Assembly: GCA_031289065.1 (NCBI GenBank) | Contig: JAITQI010000090.1 | Location: 1-6,180 of the forward strand | DNA: 6,180 nt | Origin: Oscillospiraceae bacterium | Lineage (GTDB): Bacteria > Bacillota > Clostridia > Oscillospirales > UBA929 | Reading direction: 5' to 3' | The notes under the pieces: generated by a model | Told to the model about the DNA's origin: nothing | Databases searched by the model: none | What the model saw: only the letters and a program-made list of their open reading frames with translations | Position numbers and translations under genes: made by a program | Part shown: positions 1-6,153 of the stretch, piece after piece | Layout of the letters: each line of letters starts with the position of its first letter | Position numbering within the stretch: the stretch's first letter is position 1

Positions 1-762
<762 letters not shown>

Positions 763-778
763 GTTTATAACGCAATAG

Positions 779-785
779 AAAGGAG
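779..785 (+). promoter_or_regulatory. Ribosome binding site of tsf
   Basis: The sequence AAAGGAG lies 7 bases upstream of the ATG at 793. It fixes the tsf start and lies in the short rpsB-tsf spacer, which holds no terminator or promoter that I can see. Confidence 0.85.
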
Positions 786-792
786 CCTGTTT

Positions 793-1707
793 ATGGCTTT
801 TACCGCGAAAGATGTACAAAACCTGCGTGAGATCACCGGCGTGGGCATGATGGACTGTAAGAAGGCCCTGACCGAAACCGACGGCGATGTGGACAAGGCC
901 ATCGCCTATCTGCGGGAGAAGGGGTTGGCCGCCGCCGCCAAGAAGGCCGGGCGTGTCGCCGCCGAGGGCGTCGTGTGCGCGCTGGTGGATGCCGCCAACG
1001 GGCGGGGCGCGATTGTCGAGGTCAACAGCGAGACCGATTTCGCCGCCAAGAGCGACCTGTTCCAAGCCTTTGTGCGCGGCGTGGCCGAGGCCGTGCTGAA
1101 GCAGAACCCCGCCGACCTGGCTGGGCTGCTGGCCGCCCCCTTCGAGGGCGCGGCGTCCGTCGAGGAGGCCCTGCGCGAGAAGGTGCTGACCATCGGCGAG
1201 AACCTGCAAATCCGGCGCTTCGAGGTCTTCCCCGCGCCGCTCAACCTGGCTTATGTTCACATGGGCGGCAAGATCGGCGTGCTGGTCAACCTGAAGGTAT
1301 CCGATAGCGTCAAGGACGATCCCCGTGTGGCCGAGCTGGGCCGGGACGTGGCTATGCAGGCCGCCGCCATGCGGCCCCAGTGGCTCAAGTCCGAGGACGT
1401 GGACACCGCCGCGCTGGAAAACGAGAAGGTCATCTACCTCAACCAAGCGCTGGCCGAGGGCAAGCCCCAGGCCGTGGCCGAAAAGATGGTGGCCGGGCGG
1501 ATTTCCAAGTTCTTCTCCGAGACCTGCTTGCTGTCCCAAGCCTTTGTCAAGGAAAACAAGCTGACCGTGGCCCAGCATGTGGCCGCCGTGGCCAAGGAAT
1601 TGGGCGGCGAGATCGAGGTCACCCGGTTTGTCCGCTTTGAAAAGGGCGAGGGCATCGCCAAGCGGGAGGACAATTTCGCCGACGAAGTGGCCAAGATGGT
1701 GAAATAG
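793..1707 (+). CDS. tsf: Elongation factor Ts
   Basis: EF-Ts is the cytoplasmic nucleotide exchange factor that releases GDP from EF-Tu during translation elongation. The 304-residue frame is complete. Residues 1-50 form the UBA-like N-terminal domain, with EF-Ts signature 1 as LREITGVGMMDCKKAL (11-26). Signature 2 is EVNSETDFAAK (76-86). Its T-D-F (81-83) matches the Asp-Phe pair known to intrude near the Mg2+/nucleotide site of EF-Tu. The residue after TDF is Ala, where the family consensus is Val, a mild substitution. The C-terminal end has the typical VRFEKGEGI.KREDNFADEV. The length is slightly above the 283 residues of E. coli EF-Ts, within the normal range. The start is set by AAAGGAG seven bases upstream. 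It is the second gene of the rpsB operon, and transcription is expected to stop at the hairpin just after it, so pyrH and frr, often the next genes in bacteria, are not here. Confidence 0.98.
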   Translation: MAFTAKDVQNLREITGVGMMDCKKALTETDGDVDKAIAYLREKGLAAAAKKAGRVAAEGVVCALVDAANGRGAIVEVNSETDFAAKSDLFQAFVRGVAEAVLKQNPADLAGLLAAPFEGAASVEEALREKVLTIGENLQIRRFEVFPAPLNLAYVHMGGKIGVLVNLKVSDSVKDDPRVAELGRDVAMQAAAMRPQWLKSEDVDTAALENEKVIYLNQALAEGKPQAVAEKMVAGRISKFFSETCLLSQAFVKENKLTVAQHVAAVAKELGGEIEVTRFVRFEKGEGIAKREDNFADEVAKMVK

Positions 1708-1732
1708 GACCGACGTATAACGCTATACTGGG

Positions 1733-1767
1733 CCGGGGTCGTGGTTTTCCACGGCCCCGGTTTTTTT
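1733..1767 (+). terminator. Intrinsic terminator of the rpsB-tsf operon
   Basis: Arms 1733-1744 (CCGGGGTCGTGG) and 1749-1760 (CCACGGCCCCGG) form a 12-bp stem with one G-U pair and a TTTT loop. Seven T residues (1761-1767) follow directly. This is a textbook Rho-independent terminator on the + strand, 25 bases after the tsf stop codon. The opposite strand has no U-tract, so it should act in one direction. Confidence 0.95.
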
Positions 1768-1788
1768 GAAAAAATTTCTTTTCCCCTG

Positions 1789-1816
1789 TGCAACGTTTTG
1801 CCCCGGCGGTGTGTAT
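1789..1816 (+). promoter_or_regulatory. Possible ECF-type promoter ahead of the sigma-factor frame
   Basis: TGCAACGTTTT (1789-1799) resembles the AAC-containing -35 element typical of promoters read by ECF sigma factors. About 11 bases later lies GTGTAT (1811-1816), in the right place for a -10 element, though it lacks the CGTC often seen in such promoters. The predicted start near 1823 would leave a short leader carrying the ribosome binding site. Autoregulation is common for ECF genes, but this call rests on motif resemblance only. Confidence 0.25.
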
Positions 1817-1825
1817 TTGTGGTGT

Positions 1826-1832
1826 GAGGGGG
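1826..1832 (+). promoter_or_regulatory. Ribosome binding site for the GTG start at 1840
   Basis: GAGGGGG lies 7 bases before the GTG at 1840. An in-frame TGA at 1825-1827 rules out any earlier start, and there is no other start codon between it and 1840, so this purine run supports the GTG as initiator. Confidence 0.6.
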
Positions 1833-1839
1833 TGGGCGG

Positions 1840-2499
1840 GTGCCCGATTCTTTGTGGCGAGGGGACAGCGCGATCGAGGACATTTACGCCCGGCAGCACA
1901 TGGCTGTCTACCGGGTCTGTCTGCTCTACCTCAAACACCGCGCCGACGCGGAGGACGCGACCCAAAACGTGTTTGTCAGCCTCCTGCGGGACGGGACGGC
2001 CTTCGCCTCGCCGGAACACGAAAAGGCCTGGTGCCTGCGCACGGCGGTCAACGGGTGCAAAAATGTCCTGCGAGGACGGTGGCGCAAACACGCCCCGTTG
2101 GACGAGACGCTGGCCGTCGTGCGGGTGCTCGAGACCTGGGACGTCCCCAACCCCGCGACCCGGTGCCAGGCGGCCCGGCTAACGATGCTGCGTAGCACGG
2201 ACGCCATCCCTCAGGAGGTCGATGTGGTGCAGTGGCTGGCGGGGGGCTGTGTCGGCGATCGCACCAACTTGGTGCGGACGGGGGGGGTCTATGTGTTGGC
2301 CCTGGCGCCGCCCGGAGAGACCGATTTTTATTACGGGGACGGATATTATTACGCGTTGGGCGACATTGACGTGCTGTTCGAGGTGGACGACCAGGGGCTG
2401 ATCCACTCCCACTCCTCCATGGACGATTTCCGGCCATACGACGGGCAGCCGCTGGCCACGCTGTGGGCGGACATCAGCGATTTCTTCTTGCGTGGGTGA
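1840..2499 (+). CDS. ECF sigma factor region 2 fused to an unrelated C-terminal fragment (probable chimeric relic)
   Basis: Residues ~12-88 match sigma-70 region 2 of the extracytoplasmic-function type: an acidic helix (IEDIYARQHMAVYRVCLLYL), then KHRADAEDATQNVFVSLLR (32-50), the core-binding and -10-reading part, then EHEKAWCLRTAVNGCKNVLR (59-78), RWRKHAPLDE. In an intact ECF factor a helix-turn-helix region 4 that reads the -35 element should follow in about 30-40 residues. None is present. From roughly residue 90-108 onward the sequence changes character: NPATRCQAARLTML, DVVQWLAGGCVGD, RTGGVYVLALAPP, a Tyr/Asp-rich stretch (163-172), DIDVLFEVDDQG. This beta-rich style resembles the end of a secreted hypothetical protein, but no signal peptide is attached to it. 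At 219 residues the length is deceptively normal. The simplest reading is an in-frame deletion joining the start of a sigma gene to the end of a neighbouring gene. The product is unlikely to work as a standard sigma factor. The alternatives are a true fusion or an assembly join. Confidence 0.7.
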   Translation: MPDSLWRGDSAIEDIYARQHMAVYRVCLLYLKHRADAEDATQNVFVSLLRDGTAFASPEHEKAWCLRTAVNGCKNVLRGRWRKHAPLDETLAVVRVLETWDVPNPATRCQAARLTMLRSTDAIPQEVDVVQWLAGGCVGDRTNLVRTGGVYVLALAPPGETDFYYGDGYYYALGDIDVLFEVDDQGLIHSHSSMDDFRPYDGQPLATLWADISDFFLRG

Positions 2500-2522
2500 T
2501 TTGGCGGGCGAGAACAACACGC

Positions 2523-2550
2523 GAAAGCGGGGGCTCGCCGCCCCCCTTTC
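2523..2550. other. Hairpin after the sigma-factor frame (weak terminator candidate)
   Basis: GAAAG (2523-2527), a bulged C, and GGGGGC (2529-2534) pair with GCCCCC (2540-2545) and CTTTC (2546-2550) around the loop TCGCC. This gives 11 paired bases with one bulge, 23 bases after the stop at 2499. No U-tract follows, so it is not a classical Rho-independent terminator on either strand. Confidence 0.5.
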
Positions 2551-2578
2551 ACACTATCCCCCTGTCCGCTGTTTAGCG

Positions 2579-2596
2579 TGTCAAACTTTTTTGACA
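2579..2596. other. Small A/T-rich hairpin in the convergent spacer
   Basis: TGTCAAA (2579-2585) and TTTGACA (2590-2596) form a perfect 7-bp stem with loop CTTT. It lies two bases from the large hairpin at 2599-2636. Its right arm contains TTGACA, but I see no matching -10 at proper spacing, so I do not call it a promoter. Confidence 0.55.
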
Positions 2597-2598
2597 GT

Positions 2599-2636
2599 CA
2601 GAGGGGAGAGTACGCTTGCGCGTACTCTCCCCTCTG
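2599..2636. repeat. Perfect 17-bp inverted repeat (convergent-gene hairpin)
   Basis: Left arm CAGAGGGGAGAGTACGC (2599-2615) and right arm GCGTACTCTCCCCTCTG (2620-2636) are exact reverse complements around TTGC. The hairpin is 28 bases past the stop of the leftward amidase gene and 99 bases past the stop of the rightward gene, where convergent transcripts would need to end. No U-run follows it on either strand. It could be an atypical bidirectional stop, a 3'-end stabiliser, or one copy of a dispersed palindrome. Confidence 0.8.
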
Positions 2637-2664
2637 CTTGGGTTATTCTGTTGCGCGAAGCGAC

Positions 2665-5600
2665 TTAGATGGCTTTCCAATCGTACTGGACGATGAGGCG
2701 TTCGGCGGTGAGGAAGGCCATTTCCCGGGTGAGGGTGCCTTGGGGTTCGAATTTACTGAGGGTCACGTCGTTGTTGTCGCCGAGCATGATTTTATTGGTC
2801 TGGACGTAGGCGACGTAGGGAACCGCCCAACCGGCGATGGCGGCGCTGTCAACGAAGTTGGGGGTGCCGGTGGCGGGAATCGTTGTGCCGTTAATCTGGG
2901 CGACCACGGTGCCCAGGAGTTTGGCCGTCTCTTCCCTGGTCAGCAGGCCGTCCGGGGTGAAGGACTGCGGGCCGGTGCCGTCAACCAGTTTGACGGTATA
3001 GGCCTTTTCGATGGCGACCTTATAGGCGCTGTCCGCGATGTCGGTGAAGGGCGAGCTGTAACCGGTCACGGGGCCCTTGACGTACTCGTAGACGTTGACC
3101 AACAGGGCGGTGAACTCGTCCCGGCGAATCGTTTTCTGGAACTCGGATTTGAGGGCTTCGGGGATGACGCCCCGGGCGTTGAGGGCATCGACTTCTTTTT
3201 GGGCCCAATCGGACACGCCAGTGAGGGGCAGGGGGGCGAGAGGCGTTCCGCCGTTGCCGCCGCCTTGCTGCTCAACGACGGGGGGATTGGCGGGCGGATT
3301 GGTGGGCGGATCGGCGGGGGGCTGCTGGGCCAGTTGCAGGTTGCTCCTGGTGGTATTCAGGGCGGTCACAGCCGCGTTCACGATGCTCTGATCGTCCTGG
3401 GAGAGGGTGTTGTCCTGCAGGACGCTGGCCGCGTTGTTGAGGGCCGCTCTGAAAGGGGCGACCGACTGGGCGGTGTAGGGCGTGGTGTCCAGCGCGGCGC
3501 ACAGGGCGTATGTCGCGCTGAGAAGGCTCTTGTCGGCGTAGAGGCGCAGGTTGGCCCAGGCTTCGAACAGCGCGTCCCAGGCTGCCTCTATCTCGGCGTC
3601 CATGGCGTCTCCGTCGGCCAGCAGCGCTTCGGCCGCCGCCAGCGCCTCGATGAACGCGGCCTTGCCGGCCTCGACGAAGTTGTCGAGATTCTCCCCGGCG
3701 CAGAGCTCAACCAGATGCGCGAGTTCTTCTTTGTCTCCTTTGAGGAACCCGGCCTTGTGGATGGAATCCATGAGGGTTATGGTCGCCTCGTCGATTTCGT
3801 CCTGGCTGGCATAGGGGTCGGCCTCGATGGCCAGGGCGGTTTCGTAGGCTTCCAGGAAGCCGAGGCGCACGGTGTCGATCAGCAGGTCAACCGTGCCGTC
3901 TTCAATCAGACCGGCGGCCACGGCGATGGTGGCGCTGAGCAGCGTCTTGTTCGTGTCGGGCAGCAGGGCGTCATAGGCCCCGGCCAAGGCGAACAGCGCG
4001 TCGTAGTATTCCTGGGCGGAGGAGTCTCCGTCCAGCGCTTTGGCGGCGTCGAGAACCACGGTCAGCGCGGCCACGGAGTCGGCGGAGAAGAGGGTGAGGT
4101 CCAGGCCGTCGATGGCGTCGATGAGCTGGGTCAGCTTGAGGAGCACCTTTTCGTCCACCAGGGGGACGGTGTAGCGGGAGTCAACACGCTTGGTATAGGC
4201 CTGCTCGTAGGCGTAGGCGATTTCAATAAGGGCACCTTCGTCCCAGGCGCGGCCCACGAGGTCCACGCAGATGGGCATGCCGGCGGGATAGCTGGCGTTG
4301 GTGCCGTCGGTGGCTCCGATGGGCACGACCAGGTCGGGGAAGCCGCCGTGGGAGACGATGTTCTGGAGGTAGTTGGCGTTGTCTCCGGCGGTGCCGCTGG
4401 TGGTCGCCGGGCCGCGCCACATGTAGTAAGCGAAGCAGTCGGCGTCATAGGCGTCGAGGTAGAGCGCCAGGGCGGCCTGGTAGAGGGCGCGGTTGGCCAG
4501 GAAGATTCTCCAGCCATTATCCGTCCGCACGCGGTAGCCCGCCTCCCAGTTGTAATCGGGGTTGCCGGCCTCGATGTTGTTGGCGTTGGTGGTGATGCTG
4601 GAGATCATGTAATCCCCGGTGCCGTTGGAGGCGTATACGCCCAAATCGCGGATGTCGATCTGGGAGTGGACGGGGTTTACGCCGAACCGGCCTACGGCCT
4701 CGGTGATGCCCCGGGCGGCCATCTCGTCGGTGGTGGGCAGGGCGCGGAAATACTGCTCGATGTCGATGGGGCCCCAACCGGTGTTAAAGTTCGGGGCGTC
4801 CGGCGTGGCGGGGTTTTTGTAGAGTGTGTTGTAGTATGTAGTGTAAGGGAAGTCGATGCTCAGGAAGGTGGCCCCGGCGGCCTCCATGTCGGTCTGCCAC
4901 TGCTCGTGGACGGGGTTGGAGGCCAGCCAGGCCTCCAGCGTTGCCCCGCTGGCGGGCCGTGTCCATTTGGAGGCGGGCAGCCAGGCGATGCGGGCGTCGG
5001 CCAGGGCGTCGGCGTTGAGGTAATCGACATATGTGTCCGGGATGCGGCTGTCGGCGGTGAGGGTGATGTCGTCCTGGACGTCGGTGCCGACGATGGCGTC
5101 CATCATGTAGGCGATGTCAGTGGCGGTACGGGCCAGCGGGCCGGTGACGTCCCGGGCCAGCACCAGGGGGATGACGCCTTCGCGGCTGGTGACGCCCCAG
5201 GTGGGTTTCAGGGCGAACAGGCCGTTGGCGTGGCCGGGGGAACGGATGGAGCCGCCGGTATCGGTGCCCATGGAGGCCAGGGCGAAGTTGGCGGCCACCG
5301 AGACGCCCGAGCCCCCGGAGGAGCCGCCCGAGGCGCGGTTGGCCAACCCGCTCGCGGACACCGCGTAGGGGTTGTGGGCGGTTCCGCCCAGGGAGCTTTG
5401 GGAGGTGGTGCGGGAGTTGGCGAACTCGGAGAGGTTGGCCTTGGCGATGACGATGGCCCCGGCGTCTACGAGTCTTTGAACGGTAAAGGCGCTGTTAGAG
5501 GGATAGGAATCCTGCAGCACCTTGGAACCCGCGCTGGTGGGCATCCCGTCGTAATCGTAGTTGTCCTTGATGACGATGGGGATGCCGTGGAGGGGGCCGC

Positions 5601-6027
5601 GGACATGGCCCGCGGCACGTTCGGCGTCCAGGGCGGCGGCGATTTCCAGCGCACGGGGATTGACGAGGATGACGGCGTTGAGGGCCAAGGGCCTATCGTA
5701 GGCCGCGATCCTGTCGAGGTACATGGAGACGACCTCCTGGGAGGTGGTGTCTCCGGCTTCCAGCGCGAGTTGCAGGTCGCTGATGGAGATTTCCTGCAGC
5801 TCCAGCGTGGTGAATTCCAGATCCGCCAGCAACTCATCGGTCACAATCGGCGGCGTGTAGGACAGAATCGAAATGTCCCCTTCGCCCGACAGCACCCAGT
5901 CGGCTTCCTCCGCGAAAGCGCTCAGCCCCACGCCCGCCGTCACGCCGACGAGCACAAACAAGGCCAAGAAACAATGACACGCACGCTTGAACAGCATTTG
6001 CTTGCTCTCTCCGTTTTTTCTTCCCAT
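2665..6027 (-). CDS. Secreted, cell-wall-anchored amidase-signature enzyme with FIVAR-like modules and three SLH domains
   Basis: The protein is 1120 residues with five parts. Residues 1-39 form a signal peptide: basic KR, hydrophobic CFLALFVLVGVTAGVGL, predicted cleavage SAFA|EE, with no lipobox Cys. Residues ~75-612 are a complete amidase-signature hydrolase. The known triad is Lys-cisSer-Ser, seen as K154 (IVIKDNYDYDG), S236 (GGSSGGSG) and S260 (MGTDTGGSIRSPG). S236 to S260 is 24 residues apart, as in fatty acid amide hydrolase. The family end block SHGGFPDLVVPIG...ICVDLVGRAWDEGAL is present. Residues ~626-899 hold four FIVAR-like helical modules, ~903-932 a PPxx-repeat then Gly-rich linker, and ~935-1115 three SLH domains, which in this family bind secondary cell-wall polysaccharide. 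I infer extracellular hydrolysis of an amide; the substrate is unknown, with a peptide amidase one option. Most family members are shorter (about 450-600 residues) and unanchored. The stop is TAA. The gene stands alone, with a promoter at 6124-6153. Confidence 0.95.
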   Translation of the reverse strand: MGRKNGESKQMLFKRACHCFLALFVLVGVTAGVGLSAFAEEADWVLSGEGDISILSYTPPIVTDELLADLEFTTLELQEISISDLQLALEAGDTTSQEVVSMYLDRIAAYDRPLALNAVILVNPRALEIAAALDAERAAGHVRGPLHGIPIVIKDNYDYDGMPTSAGSKVLQDSYPSNSAFTVQRLVDAGAIVIAKANLSEFANSRTTSQSSLGGTAHNPYAVSASGLANRASGGSSGGSGVSVAANFALASMGTDTGGSIRSPGHANGLFALKPTWGVTSREGVIPLVLARDVTGPLARTATDIAYMMDAIVGTDVQDDITLTADSRIPDTYVDYLNADALADARIAWLPASKWTRPASGATLEAWLASNPVHEQWQTDMEAAGATFLSIDFPYTTYYNTLYKNPATPDAPNFNTGWGPIDIEQYFRALPTTDEMAARGITEAVGRFGVNPVHSQIDIRDLGVYASNGTGDYMISSITTNANNIEAGNPDYNWEAGYRVRTDNGWRIFLANRALYQAALALYLDAYDADCFAYYMWRGPATTSGTAGDNANYLQNIVSHGGFPDLVVPIGATDGTNASYPAGMPICVDLVGRAWDEGALIEIAYAYEQAYTKRVDSRYTVPLVDEKVLLKLTQLIDAIDGLDLTLFSADSVAALTVVLDAAKALDGDSSAQEYYDALFALAGAYDALLPDTNKTLLSATIAVAAGLIEDGTVDLLIDTVRLGFLEAYETALAIEADPYASQDEIDEATITLMDSIHKAGFLKGDKEELAHLVELCAGENLDNFVEAGKAAFIEALAAAEALLADGDAMDAEIEAAWDALFEAWANLRLYADKSLLSATYALCAALDTTPYTAQSVAPFRAALNNAASVLQDNTLSQDDQSIVNAAVTALNTTRSNLQLAQQPPADPPTNPPANPPVVEQQGGGNGGTPLAPLPLTGVSDWAQKEVDALNARGVIPEALKSEFQKTIRRDEFTALLVNVYEYVKGPVTGYSSPFTDIADSAYKVAIEKAYTVKLVDGTGPQSFTPDGLLTREETAKLLGTVVAQINGTTIPATGTPNFVDSAAIAGWAVPYVAYVQTNKIMLGDNNDVTLSKFEPQGTLTREMAFLTAERLIVQYDWKAI
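2683..3225 (-). repeat. Three SLH (S-layer homology) domains
   Basis: SLH1 covers residues ~935-985 (GVSDWAQKEVDALNARGVI..., IRRDEF). SLH2 covers ~992-1045 (SPFTDIADSAYKVAIEKAY, FTPDGLLTREE). SLH3 covers ~1056-1115 (NFVDSAAIAGWAVPYVAY, FEPQGTLTREM). The conserved Arg of the TRAE-type motif is kept in all three (R968, R1031, R1101). SLH1 deviates most, with IRRD in place of TRAE. Three copies is the usual number for a functional wall anchor. Confidence 0.92.
3232..3321 (-). repeat. PPxx-repeat and Gly-rich linker coding region
   Basis: Residues 903-918 read PPAD, PPTN, PPAN, PPVV: four tandem four-residue units. Residues 922-927 (GGGNGG) follow, then TPLAP. This is a flexible or extended spacer between the helical modules and the wall anchor. 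At DNA level it gives near-identical 12-base units (GGGCGGATTGGT and GGGCGGATCGGC on the + strand). Confidence 0.8.
3331..4152 (-). repeat. Four tandem FIVAR-like helical modules
   Basis: Residues 626-690, 693-764, 765-831 and 832-899 each start with a [D/N/E]-K-x-x-L motif and run about 65-72 residues as helix, Tyr/Phe-containing middle, helix. Modules 2 and 4 are closest at the start (NKTLLSATIAVAAGL at 693-707; DKSLLSATYALCAAL at 832-846). Ends share an aliphatic helix ending in L (AYDALLP, WANLRL, TRSNLQL). The pattern matches FIVAR-type repeats of Gram-positive surface proteins, which are usually stalks. The family name is my inference; the fourfold periodicity is visible in the sequence. 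Confidence 0.65.
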
Positions 6028-6041
6028 GAACCCTCATCCTT
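6007..6041 (-). promoter_or_regulatory. Two candidate ribosome binding sites for two in-frame amidase starts
   Basis: AAGGA (6041-6037) is 9 bases before the ATG at 6027. GGAGAG (6012-6007) is 9 bases before a second in-frame ATG at 5997, which is Met11. The second start would give a compact signal peptide of about 29 residues, the first one of 39 residues with a long polar N-region. I kept the upstream start because both site and spacing are good, but the choice is not certain. Confidence 0.5.
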
Positions 6042-6059
6042 CTTCTTCGAAAAAAATTT

Positions 6060-6114
6060 CAAGAAAAAAGACAACGGCGGCCAGAACTCTCTGACGCCAT
6101 TGTCTTTTTTCTTG
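6060..6114. terminator. Large bidirectional terminator-like hairpin in the amidase leader
   Basis: CAAGAAAAAAGACAA (6060-6074) and TTGTCTTTTTTCTTG (6100-6114) are perfect 15-base inverted arms. Inside, after one mismatch, GGCG (6076-6079) pairs with CGCC (6095-6098), and CAGA (6082-6085) with TCTG (6090-6093) around an ACTC loop. Each strand has a T6 run at the 3' side of the stem, the usual form of a bidirectional intrinsic terminator. On the - strand it sits between the promoter (6124-6153) and the amidase ribosome binding site, starting only a few bases after the predicted transcript start, so it could be an attenuator or a 5' stabilising stem. Confidence 0.8.
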
Positions 6115-6123
6115 ATTGCGTTT

Positions 6124-6153
6124 ATTATACGGTTGCGGAGGAGAAAATGTCAA
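6124..6153 (-). promoter_or_regulatory. Sigma-A promoter for the amidase gene
   Basis: Read on the - strand, TTGACA (6153-6148) and TATAAT (6129-6124) are both perfect consensus hexamers, separated by 18 bases. The transcript should start near 6117, giving a leader of about 90 bases to the ATG at 6027. That leader begins almost at once with the hairpin at 6060-6114. Confidence 0.85.

Noticed and set aside
1708..1839. A riboswitch or small RNA between tsf and the sigma-factor frame
   Set aside because: Apart from the terminator and a possible promoter I see no conserved riboswitch core or further strong stem in this 132-base spacer.
2591..2596. TTGACA as a -35 promoter element in the convergent spacer
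   Set aside because: It is one arm of a small hairpin, no -10-like hexamer lies 16-18 bases downstream, and no gene starts to its right on the + strand.
3551..3814. A Ser/Ala-rich + strand frame of 87 codons inside the amidase gene
   Set aside because: It is the antisense image of the helical-module coding region and has no ribosome binding site or recognisable domain.
5834..6037. A - strand frame starting at the ATG at 6037-6035 in another phase from the amidase
   Set aside because: It is highly basic and featureless. The overlapping amidase frame carries a clear signal peptide and enzyme domain, so this is a shadow frame.
6059..6100. A 13-codon frame on the - strand (MASESSGRRCLFS, stop TGA) in the amidase leader, a possible leader peptide
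   Set aside because: It has no ribosome binding site, its ATG is buried in the stem of the leader hairpin, and it has no run of codons for one amino acid that would suggest classical attenuation. It is most likely chance.
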